64,000 nt of DNA. It comes from Marsupella aquatica (taxonomy: Eukaryota > Marchantiophyta). Shown in pieces: positions 35,722-47,610 of the stretch (its first letter is position 1; the number at the start of each line of letters is the position of its first letter). The notes beneath the pieces are model-generated. The model saw only the letters and a list, made by a program, of their open reading frames with translations. It was not told where the DNA came from and did no database searches. The position numbers were made by a program, and so were the translations under genes. The DNA lies in NCBI GenBank assembly GCA_973895155.1, contig OZ316891.1, positions 1,922,001 through 1,986,000 on the forward strand, given 5' to 3'.

Positions 35722-35743
35722 CCCCCCCCCCCCCCCCCCCCCC
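35722..35743. repeat. Homopolymer of 22 C residues
   Basis: Uninterrupted C tract. A second C tract of 10 lies at about 35945, in a worn copy of the same surroundings (GGGC.TTTG.TGGAAAAA..TCACAAGC). Confidence 0.95.
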
Positions 35744-36009
35744 ACAGGTGATCCAAACATTCCCAAACAAGTTCATTTCAAGACATATTTGGTATTGAGT
35801 CTATTTTAGAACATGAAGTAAGTGGGCGTTTGTTGGAAAAAGAGTTCACAAGCGCCCATGTCCACCCTTGGTTACAGAAAAGCAAATGGACCTGTTTAGA
35901 ACAAGAATGGGGCCTTTGGTGGAAAAAAATCACAAGCCCCCTCTCCCCCCCCCCTAACCTTGGTTGTAAGGATGCAAATTGGCCAATTCAACAAGCTAGG
36001 AGTTTCAAA

Positions 36010-36260
36010 GTTCAGAATTTGGTGGACCTTAACTCAGTAGCTATAGTTACTAACACAAAAGGTTCCACATTACAGAATAATTAGTAGTACATAACTTTTC
36101 ACCACATGCCATTGGCTAAAAAATTGATGGGCCTTAACTCAGTGGTTAAAGTTACAGACACACCAAAAGTTAATGACTACAAAATTCATAGTCCATAATT
36201 TTTTGCCACATGCCATTGTCTTAGAATTTGATGGACCTTAACTTAGTAGTTATGGTTACG
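36010..36260. repeat. Three tandem copies of a 105-bp unit
   Basis: GGACCTTAACTCAGTAG and variants begin at about 36024, 36129 and 36233. Units also share a CCACATGCCATTG block, and a further worn copy of this block lies near 36650. Confidence 0.85.
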
Positions 36261-37270
36261 GATGTTGAGCATAGACGACATTCACAACGGTAAGCCCATA
36301 TTCATTCAATGCATAAGTAATTAACTCAGAAACCGAGATATGTGGTTCACCTCAACGTTCATAGGAACATACGAGAGGTTTATTGTACTCTAGGCCTTTC
36401 GGTTCTATCAAGTCTCTACAATATAAGATCTTTTTATTTCCTCAAATGGTTCCATAACAATGAATTTGAATTACTATTATCCAAACAAATATCATTTGAG
36501 ATATAGTGTATAACCTAATTAACTTAACCTAGTTCACAACTATAATTAACCCTAAATAACTATGGTTAAAGTCATAAACTTAGACCCAAGGGTAAAAATA
36601 CCTAACAAGTGACACAAAAGTTATGGAGCCATTCTATAATTTTTTGCCATATGCCGTTGGTCACCATAGAGGCCATCCAACAAAAATAAGGAAAAAATTT
36701 AATTTACTAAACCTTATGAAAAAAGTTATGAACATTTGTTTATGGACAAAAGACATTTTGAAGCTTTGAGTGCATAGGAGCCGTCGTCCCTACAAGGACT
36801 CTCTTCGCCGGACCGCCTCCAATGTGCCAAATTCGGCGTACTGACCGAGCTGCTGATGGAGAGATTCACTCCGTTGCCCTGATCGAAGACCTCTCTGCCT
36901 TTGTCCGCTTGCCGTAGTTGCTATTCAATTCGATTTCGAGAGTGGATTGCAGTTTACCGCTCTCAGGATATTTGTCACCATATCTGATCGGACGGCAAGC
37001 CCGTCGCACATGCAAGTATGCACTAAAAGCAACGACAGCAACGACAATCATGAACACATGAAATCAAATTTAGACCGTTGCCGTTTGTCCCGTTTTTTGG
37101 CTCCCCGAGGATCGAGAGCGAGCATGCTGAGAGGCGGACTCGATCACAAACTGGTTAACCGGCATATATATGGGGCATGGTCGAGATTCAATCGAATCAG
37201 TCGAGCGTCCCTGCTTCCCGATTCCGATTAGAGTGGCGGAGGTCCATTCGAGTGGTCACTGTGTCGGATT
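36261..37270. other. No supported gene
   Basis: AT-rich to about 36780, then more balanced DNA. No coding sequence recognised. Confidence 0.4.
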
Positions 37271-37989
37271 CTCACGTGAATTGATCTACCGCCCTCAATC
37301 CTCTACTCCTGTAATCGTCCCAGAAGCGAAGTATAATAATTGCCGGCGGTTGGGTCGAGGCGTTAGAATCAACCGCAGGCATTGATGTCGATTGATAATC
37401 TGCTAGGAGTGGTATTGGAAATGTGCTGCAGCGCGGTTGAGGATTTGTCATTTCACTTGGCTGAGCTCTGATATCAGTAAATAATGGTGTTGCGGTAGTC
37501 TTCGTACATTCCAGGTACAGACTGGACACTGACGTACTGGATGGAAATTCTTTCTTGCCTAATTTCAAAAGTGTCTTGTGGATACTCTTCTCATGTGGCT
37601 CGATGCGAAAAATCAGTGAAGTTGGCCATGATCGGAATTGTAACAATTTTTGGTAATTGATGAGGTCGGACATAATCGATCGTTGTCACTCGCCTTATTT
37701 TGGGCCAAAGTATCAGAAATCTGACAGGTACATGACATCCGTGATCAATTGCTTCATTAATGCATTTGGTGACCCAAGGAAATTTCAAATACTGACTTGA
37801 CCATCGCTCTGTCTAGTCTAGCCAAGAGATGGGGAATGAACCTTAGTGCTGCTAAGCTTCCAGCTAGGACTTTCCAGGGATTTCGGTCCACTTCTTCAGT
37901 ACAGTCATTCTCACAGCATTCATTGCAAGCAACTCAGCAAACCTGCTCGTAGATCAGCATTCGTGATGTATATCGTTGGGAACACTGTC

Positions 37990-38515
37990 TATCTTCGTTA
38001 GGATCGCCAGAACTTGACTGCCATTGTTGTTGGCCATGGTACATGTTTACTTCTTTGCGTGATGTCGTATACCGTGTGTCGATCTGAAACCGAATCAAAT
38101 GGAAAAATGGTAAAATCAGGATGCGGTGACCTGTAGAGAATGGACAGAATGATGACGAATATAGTAAAATATACTTCACCCGCAACCAGACCTCGCGCGT
38201 GCATGTCGAAGACGAGGAACTCAGAATTCCAGATCGACGCACTCCGACCAATAGTTGTGAGACCTTCATGAATGCAGTTGTCAGCCTTGCAAGTAGCGTA
38301 TTTCGTTTCATAATAGGTCGGACTCACAACGTCTGGTGGGTCTGTGTCTGGAAGTTTGTTGTGAGATCTTGAGTTCCATTAAAAATGTTATAGTTACCAA
38401 CTCCGGCACGCCTTGAACCTGTTCGTGTTGAAATCGAGCCGAATCTGTCTCCGAAAATTTTCTCGACACCGCAAGGGTTGAGATTACAGAGCAGATTGGG
38501 ACCTTTCAATTCCAT
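37990..38515 (-). CDS. Unidentified gene start, head to head with the receptor kinase
   Basis: An ATG at 38515-38513 in good context (GCAATGG) opens 63 codons without a recognised motif. The frame can be spliced at CAGACGTT/GTGAGT (about 38332). An open segment at 38370-38190 contains ETKYATCKADNCIHEGL and FLVFDMHARGLVAG. It ends at a possible donor (GCGG/GTGAAG, about 38180) facing an acceptor GGTTTCAG near 38085 that keeps the frame for about 30 codons. The splice signals and sensible amino-acid composition suggest a real or recently real gene, but I do not recognise the family and cannot fix all exons; coding-like pieces continue to about 37270. Only 513 bp separate its ATG from that of the kinase, so the two may share a promoter region. 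Confidence 0.4.
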
Positions 38516-38972
38516 TGCGCGTCCCTCTGTCGCACAGGAAAGCAGAGGTTAGCTTAATCTAATTATACGCAAACTTGCCGCAGTATGACGGTGTATAAAC
38601 TTTTGGCTATTCGTTAAATACCTGATAAAACATACAAGAATGATCTTAGTATGTCAAATTCTAAGCTCGCAGTCTTGAAATCCTCGATATTTCGATTGGC
38701 TTTATGTTGCACCTGCGAAACAGGCTGGAAAAATTATGTCTAGTCCTATGCCTCCACTGACTGAGCTTCGAGTACGTAGGTCTTTCCTTGTTAGTAGAAC
38801 GGAAACTTGCTAGAAGCCTATATTGACCGTGGAAGATTGACCCTCAATCTACGATATGGCCGTCCTGGCCGTTATTGTTGCCGATGCTTGTTCATGTCGT
38901 TTGAGTATTTCACGGATATTTTCCCATGTGTACGAATCGATGAAAAAGAAACTCTACGTTGGCTGACAGGTA

Positions 38973-39032
38973 ATGGAACAGCTGTGGCACAAATGAGGAT
39001 AATAGGTACCTGAACAGCTGTGGCACAAATGA
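38973..39032 (+). promoter_or_regulatory. Upstream ORFs and duplicated start-codon context of the receptor kinase
   Basis: A 21-bp block starting GAACAGCTGTGG and ending AAATGA occurs at 38976-38996 and 39012-39032; the second copy carries the kinase ATG (39029). The first copy therefore supplies a decoy ATG at 38993, giving MRIIGT and a stop at 39011-39013. An overlapping frame from ATG 38973 gives MEQLWHK and a stop at 38994-38996. If transcribed, these would reduce or condition translation of the kinase. Confidence 0.6.
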
Positions 39033-42000
39033 AGATGATTCTCTTGCTAGTAGCATTTCTGGTCGGAATCCTCACTTCCTTGCAGTCTACTGCTCAAGGA
39101 GCCTGTAAGTTTCTTCTCCTTTTGTTGATTCAAGGGCAAGAATTTTGATTTCGATTGTAAAATTGAGTCAGGAATATCTCTACTTTCTCGTAAATTCATT
39201 CTACGTACGAGCTTGCAAAATGCTGAGGTTAGATATTTGACCTGAGAAGTCTTAGATAGATAGTATGACAAAGATGAGATTAAGTAGTGTTGATTACAAT
39301 TCAACAGACCTCATTCAGATTATTGTTGCAGAGCTAGCGGACGACAATTCCGTTCTCAAGTGAAAGCGAATCGACGAATGAAGTACAAACAACTAACTTG
39401 AGTTTCTGGTGGTTCCGACCTGCAGCATGCCCGCTTAATTTTGCCGACATTCCGCAACCATCTCCGTATTGTTTCAGCTCCAATTCGTTTGATTCGCAAT
39501 GTTGTTACGAATCGTATTCCCATTTTGCGGTTGCCCTGGCAAGAAACACCAACTCATCGGCTGATAGACGGCTATTTTTGGATGCTCCAGAGCAGAATGC
39601 TTGTGCTATGGATGCCCAAACGAAAAATCTTATCCTTGATAACTGTGGCATAGCACCACCACTCTTCACAGCCAATAACGGCCCTTGTCTGTTTGCCAAA
39701 GAGAGTGAAGTGGAGGCCAACCTAGTTAACACTCATGTTACGTTTGCTTCTGTATCAGCCACTTGTGCAAACGTTCAACAAGGAAATGGATGCCCACCAT
39801 GTAGCCAAGTTTACTTTGCTGCCATAGAGGTATTGGTGAACCAGACAGGGAATGACTCTTCCGGGGCATCTGCTAAAACAAACTGCGGGACAGCTCTTCT
39901 GGTATCTTTGGCAAGTCGCAGTTTCGATCAATTAGTCTGGCGAGATTCTCTTTACTCATGCCTTCAGATACCCTTGACGTCAGTACCAGGTACATATATG
40001 ATGCTAGCATGAAAATACTGACACCGTTATATATTCCATTAGATGCCAGTCAGTGTATTCTTTGAATTGATAACGAGGGACCATGAGTACTTTCAAGCCA
40101 CGTTTAAAACGCATGAAACCTGTCTTTTACGTGTCAGCATAACCGAGAATATAACCCACTGTCAGATGGCATAAAACTGATTGTTGGGACCATGTAACTA
40201 TTATTGACCTCGCACTGTTTAGCTTAAAGATTCCAACACTGAGGAAGCTTGTTCGTTAATGAGGAAGTTTCTAACAAGTGGGTTTCACGTAATGGGCGGT
40301 CATTGACATTTGGTGGACTGGCAGCTTCAAGCTCTAAAGGTACTTCCTTCCCTTCAAGAGTTTATAATTACGGCAGGGTTGGAATCAAAGTGTTTCTTTC
40401 AATGAAGGTTGGATTTGCTTGCACCCAACATTTGTAGTCTCTGGTATATTAAACTGCATTTTTCTTTAGTTGGTAAACCTGACGAGTAGGCAATTCGCTG
40501 GAAACTGATAACAATAATTGTGATCTCCAGACTAACTCGTTCTTTTGTGTCTTCCCCTCGACACAGGAAAGGTGACATCTAAATTGGGTCTGACTACTGT
40601 GCTTGAAATACTCTTGGGTGTTTCTGTCGCGTTGATATTCCTTGGAGCCATCTTCTATTTTAGGAAAAGACATGGGTTTGAAAACCGCTCTGCTGCTGGT
40701 GGTGGTGACAAGGATGGTAGTTCTGTAGGTACTGCCTGCACTTAACATGCTCCAAATTCAGCCTCTGAAATCTGAAACGAACTTGTTAATTCAGTCGCTA
40801 GATCAAATTAATGCAGGTCATAAACAAAAATGACGGTGGGAAGTGATGGATCATGGTGGCAGTCAAGCATGGCGTTCAAATTAGAGCTCATTTATTTTTC
40901 TGGGAACGATAATTGCACACTAAGCAGTCCAGAGTGCATGTCATTATCTGATTGAGCATGAAAACCTATGGGTTTGCAGATAGTGATCCGATCAAACCAG
41001 GTGAAGGGCCTGCTAATGAAGGGACTTTGTATGAGTTCTCTGCGAAAGAACTCAGTAGAGCAACAGATGGCTACAGTGAGACGAACATCATCGGAGAGGG
41101 AAATTATGGCAAAGTTTATAGAGGTACCCTTCCAAGTGGGCAACTGGTGGCCATCAAGCTCATCATGAAAGATGAGAAGTCGGAGTCCTCCTTTTACAAG
41201 GAAATTGAGAACCTCTCCCGAGTTCGCCATCCAAATTTGGTGACTTTGCTTGGCTACTGCCAAACGGCCGACAAAAGCTTGCTTGTGTATGAGTACTGCC
41301 CGAAAGGAAGCCTCTGGTACTACCTATTTGGTAAGCTTGAGATCCAGGAGGTTTCCTGGATTGTTCTTGCCCTGTTGTTTATTATCCTGACAAGAACAAT
41401 TTTGAGGTAGTTTCAAGGAAAGTTCAATTTTAGTCACGGGAACTTGTGTGCTTGAACCTAGGTGGTGGCCCAAAGCTCACCTGGGGTCAACGCCTCAATA
41501 TTGCTTTGGGGAGTGCACGTGGAATAATGTATCTGCACATGAACCCTGGTGGATATATTGTTCATCGAGATATAAAGGTAATTTATTATTCAGACTTCTG
41601 TGAAATACATGACCCAGTTACTTCAATCCTCTTCATATATGCTCTAAAAAGTTCTCCTACGTCTTCAAGTGCTAGAAGCCAACTTTGTCTTGTAACTAGG
41701 TTCGTTTTGAAGGAATTGATTCTTGTTGATCTCCTTTCTCTTGATATCTTACCTTTCAGCCGACAAATATACTTATGACAGACAGTTATGAGGCCAAAGT
41801 TTCGGACTTTGGGTTGTCAAGGTTCATACCAGTTGAGGAAACTCGTGTTTTCACTGCGGTGAAGGGAACTGCTGGGTACTTGGATCCTGAGTACGTGAAT
41901 CAGGGAACTTTGACATTTTCCAGTGACGTATACAGCTTTGGAGTTGTGCTCCTGCAACTCATATCTGGCAGACGGCCAATCGATTTAGATCCTTTGACAA

Positions 42001-42535
42001 GTCGGGTGTCACTGGTCAGAATGGTAATCTTTTGCTGATTCTCTAACCTGTTGGTTTCGTTGATAGACGTACTATGGTGACCCTTCGTCATAATAATTGG
42101 AATTTTATGACAAAATCTCATCCAATCAACTGTCAATATGATGACAGCGTTGCTAAATCTGGCAGGTTCAGTTTCAATTATTTTCTTTTCTGTAATTCAA
42201 TTTCTACGTTGATAACAATGTTTTGTATGAAACAATTTGCTTTTCAGGCAAATCTTGTCATGAAAGGGGAGGCAAAGATCTCAGACCTGGTGGATCCAAG
42301 CCTAGAGAATGTCTATTCAGAATTAGCTTGTCGAAGAGTGCTTGAGATTGCTGTCAAGTGTACAGCGGACTATAGAGTTTACAGACCAAGTATGATAGAA
42401 GTACAGCAATATCTCGAAGAAGCTTGGGTTCTCGGTGGCTCTCCAATGTCTTACGAGACGACCCCGCCGAAGAAGAAACCGGAGATAGGAGGAAACTATT
42501 CTCCCCATTCAGCACGGGTGAGATTCCAACTCTGA
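39029..42535 (+). CDS. Receptor-like kinase with SPARK-type ectodomain
   Basis: Seven exons (39029-39104, 39426-39989, 40567-40728, 40980-41330, 41462-41577, 41760-42023, 42248-42535) join in frame to 606 residues. A signal peptide (1-25) is followed by a Cys-rich ectodomain (26-213) with CPLNF at its start and a CC pair in FDSQCCYESY. That is the layout of the SPARK domain of plant kinases such as At1g11050, RKF3 and symbiosis-linked relatives. The membrane span is 222-245. The kinase is complete: GEGNYG loop (306-311), K327, HRDIKPTN with D421, DFG with D439, and a GTAGYLDPEY activation segment. It should therefore be active in Ser/Thr signalling at the plasma membrane. The ligand is unknown. 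A short basic tail follows the kinase. A donor-like GTGAGA near the stop leaves room for an alternative 3' end. Confidence 0.9.
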
Positions 42536-44370
42536 TTTAATTCAGGCTTTATCTTGTATCTTGTATCTGGCAGGCTCTGACTGTAAGTTAGCTCTCAATG
42601 CGTTTTCAAAACTTAAAAGGAAAGTAGTACAAATTGGAAGTTAAACGGAAAAGCAGATTGTGGAAATGGTATTCTATACAGAGCACCCCTGAACGATAGA
42701 ATGGAAGAATTCATTGCCTTCCAGTTTTGGTTGATTTCACATGTGTGGGTGTTGTTGCATTCACCTAGGGCGAGGAGAGGCCAGTTCATCCTTCGCTACA
42801 GTCTTGGCAGGGAGCCTTTGGAGTAACAGGGGATGACCTCGACAGGTGATCTTGTGGCCATCTCATATACGAAAGTACGTTCAGGTCAAGGTTCCAGCCT
42901 CTAATATGGTCCTACCCAATCTTTAGTCACCAGTTCCTCCTTGTCTTCCAGACTTCAATTCCTGTGCCTTGAGGTGCACTGTCATCTTGTATTATTTAGT
43001 AAACATAGCAGCACTCATCAAGTTTTCAATCTGACTGTTGGAAACTCTTCAGAAATTCGGGCACTATGTGGTTATGTGATGAGAATGTAGGTCCCCAGTA
43101 GCATTGTGTTGTTTGAATTCATTTGTAATATTCTGGCATCCTGTTGGCAGATTTGTGCATTCACATATTTACTGGCACGCTAATGTTGTTGAGATTTTTA
43201 TCGGGAAACGTTGCCTGAGAGCACCCGGGAGAGCACCAGTGTACCATCTATTTAGAGATTCTGTAGTAAGAGAAGTGGTGCGATGGTAGGTGTTTCTTGA
43301 TGACTATATATGCAATGAGCAAATTGGATCCAAGAACATAGAAAATTCTAACCACAAGCTTACAGAGAATTTGTGATACTGTACCTGAACAGCGATTATT
43401 GTGGATCAACAATATAAAGTCTCAAAGGCTGGCCAGGGAATTGACAATTTTTTCAGAGCGAGACAATTGACAATACAATGATATTTAGTGACGTTTAGCA
43501 AGTTGTTGGACCACTTCATGTACGAGTCTATTGCCCCCCTAAGAGACCCACATACTTCCACACTTTCTCCAGCTCTTCTATATGTCTGTAACGACACATA
43601 ATGTAGCGCACAGGCGGCATTGAAGTACATAGCCCACGTACATCCCGTCCTCCCTACACACCCCACACAACAATTTTGACCTCCCCCAATTTACAGGAAG
43701 TTGAAGCTTAGATGGACCTTGCCCTTGCACCAAACATTCAATTTGGACGGACCTCCTCAGGGCGACAGAAAAAATAAGTTGCCTGGACTGGCTGCCTAAC
43801 CTGAGTAGATGATGGCTTGAAACACTTCTTAGTTACGGTTGGCACTCAGAACATGATGGGAATCAAACAAAATTGGTTTGTTGGAAACCTCATTCAATGC
43901 CCTTTTTAACGAGCTGGAGCGCGCTGGACATAGAGACATTAAAAGGTTGTGCAGAAACACTACTGGAAAGATAATCATCCATAGTCACCAGGTAGATTTT
44001 AATTTACATGTTATTTATTAAATCTTTAATGGTGCAAATGTTTGATCTTTTAGCCACTGACCATTTTCAGAAGCGTCATTTGGCATTGTTTGGTGTAAGG
44101 GTTTAGCCCATGAAAAGCCTCATGTGTTGAGTCCTCCCAAATTACTCTCAATTTAGTTCCATCTAAGTGGGTTCTTACATCAAACAGGAAGACTTTGGGT
44201 ACTAGGTTCACCTATAATTAGTGATACCTTTTGCTTGTCTTTTAAAGTGGAACCTCTACAAGCGAGTTTAGTGTTAGCTCCTTTGCTACCTAAATTGGCT
44301 GAGACTCAAGGGATATTACCTTTGATACCTAAAGTAGCTAATACTTTGTTTTGCCTAAGGCCAAGGGTTC
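42536..44370. other. No supported gene
   Basis: Kinase 3' region and spacer. The 86-codon minus frame (43666-43406) has no recognised motif. Confidence 0.4.
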
Positions 44371-44371
44371 C

Positions 44372-44459
44372 TGTGGACATAGCCTCTAAAGACGTGTACC
44401 AAACCGCGGATTCCTTGTGGACATAGCCTCTAAAGACGTGTACCAAACCGCGGATTCCT
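44372..44459. repeat. Perfect tandem duplication of 44 bp
   Basis: TGTGGACATAGCCTC begins at 44372 and 44416; no mismatch is seen over the unit, which ends GCGGATTCCT. Confidence 0.95.
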
Positions 44460-45139
44460 TGTGTCCAGTAGTACTTCTGTGTTTGTTGGATCCAGAGAAA
44501 AATTTCAGGCAGTGTTTAACCTTTATTAGAGTGTTTGATTTCAGAGGACAGTGTGAAAAGGCCATGCATGTACAGACAAGTTAGGTAGTTTTTACCCTTA
44601 CCGCTAGAGTTTTATGTCAGATGAGTGTTGAGTTGGAATGGTCAGATTTTCAACCGTAGCTGCATGGGTTAAAGGTCATCTAAAGAGAAAATTCCTATTA
44701 TAGTACTTGGTGTCTAATTGGAAGGAATTCGGATAGACACACAAACTTTGCAGACTACAATACCCAGGAACCCTACAATGTCATGATATTGATGTGTAAG
44801 TCAGAGGTTCGACAGTTACATAGTAAGCATGGTAATCAAAGGGACCTAGCTCCTTTAGTTGGAATATTGAGAATGTAGGCTACTGCATGCTTAGATAGAG
44901 TACTATGGAAATCCACTCAGAACTGTTCAATGCATGTGTACATGTCCTATGTGAAACAAAGGTGTAATGTGCTAAGTGGTAAATTATTTTCAACATTATT
45001 TGTGTCCGTCAGGGTTTACGGTGTCCCTCCAGGTAGCATGTCAAACTTTTGAGTCCATCGCAAATTTCTTCAGATAGTGTTTAACCTTAGAGGAGAGTAT
45101 CTTTAATTTTTAGGGTTCAGGGTTTTCTTTAGCGTTGGT

Positions 45140-45625
45140 CTACGTAAGGTAAGGTAGCAAGTCACTTTGATGGCATGGATGTATGTTACATGTAGGTCTG
45201 TGTAAGGTAAGGTAGCAAGTCACTCTGGTAGTATGCCTGGAGGTATGTTACATGTAATTGCACTTGAATCTCGAACTAATAAAGGGCAATCAAAATTTAT
45301 TGGACAGGTTTACTTTCTAGAGTGAAGGTAACCTGTAGACCTTGACTCTAAGTGAAAGCATAACTGAAAGTGAGGGTTTAGACAAAAAGTGAGGGTGCAA
45401 CCCAAAAAAAAAGGATGGGGCCAAAGATGAAAAAGAAATAGGCCAGAATCCTTCATTGTGCAAGGTTTTATATATATATATATATTTGTTTATTGTAAGA
45501 AATGGGTAACTCTGGCTAGTATAATGAACACAGTTTGATCTTCCCTAGTTTCAAGGTCATGTACACAGTTTGATCCTCCTAGTTTCAAGGTCATGTACAC
45601 AGTTTGATCCTCCTAGTTTCAAGAT
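45140..45625. repeat. Cluster of short tandem repeats
   Basis: A 58-62-bp pair sharing GTAAGGTAAGGTAGCAAGTCACT starts at 45144 and 45202. A TA microsatellite occupies about 45468-45485. Three copies of a 34-35-bp unit (CAGTTTGATC..CCTAGTTTCAAGG) start at 45531, 45566 and 45600. Confidence 0.9.
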
Positions 45626-46879
45626 CCTGACGAGGGCCAGATTAAGCCACCAGGTTCCACAAAGGGAACTAAGTAACCAAGATATCAATGACTAACTTGT
45701 CCCAATCTCACATCCTTTGTACCTATAGCCAACGCAAATTAATCTTGGGTAAGAATTGGGCTACACGTTTTGACTACGAAAGAGGCTAGTTGAGCTGTAG
45801 TATTAGCATGGTTGGCCAGATTTTGAACCTTGAACAGTACTGGCTATGGTTTGGTCGTGAATATCTAGAGCGAGCAGCAGTGAGCTGTGTCGCCAGTCTG
45901 CCCATCTAGCTCGCCAAACGGATGGGTGCCTGGCCAGGCTGACTGATTGCCCAATTCCGTCCATCAAGACTATGGCTGCCAAATTACTCCGTACATCATC
46001 GATCACCTCACGATAGTTAAGCTTCAATTGTCTACGGAGCAACGACCTTCAACGAAATCCAGCATTATTACACATTACTGTGAGCTGGATCGCTTCACTC
46101 CCCGCCGTTTCAATTCAGAAGCCAGAGATCCCCATCAAAACCCACAGCGACACGACCATCAACGAATTCAGTCGATCGAAGAGCCTCTCTCGACGAAACG
46201 AACGCAAAACAATGCAGACTTCGTGATCTCGATCTCTCATCCATCATGTTCTAGATACTGAACTGAACTGAACTCCACCAAGAAGGGCCCTAACTAATAA
46301 ACAGGACAAGAGCGACTGTCATGAACATGTCATGAACATTCAGACAGACGAAGAAGCCCAACGAGTCAGTAAATTAAACGCAGCCTTCATGACCTCTCTC
46401 ATTTTCATCTTCGAGCGAGATCCACCAAGAAGGGTCTTCCGCGGCGCAGCTAAACACATAAAGCAGCAGCTGGCTCGCTAGCTGGCTGGCTGGCTGGCAC
46501 ACAGGAACTACCTTCCCCTTCTCGTAACGACAATCTGGTCAAATCTAGTCAGATCCAACTCTCCTTGAATGAGTATGAGTAATGAATGACATGTCAAATT
46601 GTACAGCGTCAGATGCCAGGCATCCTGTAATCGCGAAGCTCAGTAGCTGTCTGAATCTGGGTATTTTACGTACAGGACGCAAAGCAAGTTCGGTGCATCT
46701 TGCCACTTCCCTACCTTTTCTACTACGTATTGAAGCATAGTTATACAAGAAGGATGAATTTCGTTTATTGCGTCAAATGGAAAATTGATTGGCGAATATT
46801 GTTCTAAGCTTGATTTTTCGTTATTAAAAAATTGGGATTTTACTGTATACAGTGTGGGCGCTACGCCTCGATCTTTTGT
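45626..46879. other. No supported gene
   Basis: A GGCT/TGGC microsatellite lies at 46478-46498. Open frames show no domain. Confidence 0.4.
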
Positions 46880-46920
46880 GAGCGTACGCTCTCGGGGCCT
46901 GTGAAGCAGATCTATATAAG
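46880..46920 (+). promoter_or_regulatory. Core promoter of the HMA-domain gene
   Basis: TATATAAG at 46913-46920 is a strong TATA box about 316 bp upstream of the ATG. Just upstream, GAGCGTACGCTC (46880-46891) is a perfect 12-bp palindrome with a GTAC core, the core bound by plant SBP/SPL factors including copper-responsive SPL7. Linking it to copper control is inference. Confidence 0.5.
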
Positions 46921-47235
46921 GGCTTGTCTCTTGGATTCGCCCAACATTTTGTATTGAAGTCGATCTCCGCATTAGGCTCGAACCTGTTTGATTCGATACT
47001 TAGACAATTGAGATATCTACACCGCAGCTAGCTTCGAGATCCTTAGCTACATTGTGAGATTCGGCGTCGTATTCGTCATTGCGGGGCAATTTCGAATGTT
47101 GAGAACCGACAACATGTGCAACTGTGAATGATTAGAATTGAGAACGTGGAAGCCGCTAGTTAGTGCAATTCTCCATTGAAAGCAACCGGCGAGCGAGCTA
47201 GAGGCGAGTCGAGCTTTTTCGTCGGAATCGAAACA

Positions 47236-47610
47236 ATGGCGTCGTGGAATGAATTCTTTAGGATGAACAACTACAACTACAACCACCGGGCTCCCGAGTG
47301 GATGACTTCAGGGTCGGGATCGGTGGCGTCGCAGGTGATCCGGTACCCAGCGCAGCCTTATGATGACTACTTCTACGGCGCTGCTTCGGTTGAATATCCC
47401 CGTGTGATTACAATGGAGCTGAATGTTCCCATCTGCTGTGAGGGATGCGAGGAGCGGGTCCTGTCGCGTCTCATTGACATAGACGGAGTGCAGTCCGTGA
47501 AGTGCGACCAACTCAAACAGAAGGTCACCGTCTCGGGCACTGCTGCGCCAGCGGAGATCCTGGCAGCTTGTAAGAAGCTCTTCAAGCGCTCGAAGTGGTG
47601 GTCTTCTTGA
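47236..47610 (+). CDS. Heavy-metal-associated (HMA) domain protein
   Basis: Single-exon gene for 124 residues; ATG 47236 has an excellent context (AAACAATGG). The first 55 residues are Asn, Tyr and Ser rich. An HMA fold follows (about 57-124), with VPICCEGCEERV holding the metal-binding pair C68 and C71, then a valine-rich beta strand (GVQSVKCDQLKQKVTVSG) and a final helix. Such domains bind Cu, Zn or Cd, or act as protein-interaction modules in plant HPP/HIPP families. The C-terminus (SKWWSS) lacks a CaaX box, so it is an HPP rather than an isoprenylated HIPP. It has its own TATA promoter and no close neighbour. Confidence 0.92.
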   Translation: MASWNEFFRMNNYNYNHRAPEWMTSGSGSVASQVIRYPAQPYDDYFYGAASVEYPRVITMELNVPICCEGCEERVLSRLIDIDGVQSVKCDQLKQKVTVSGTAAPAEILAACKKLFKRSKWWSS

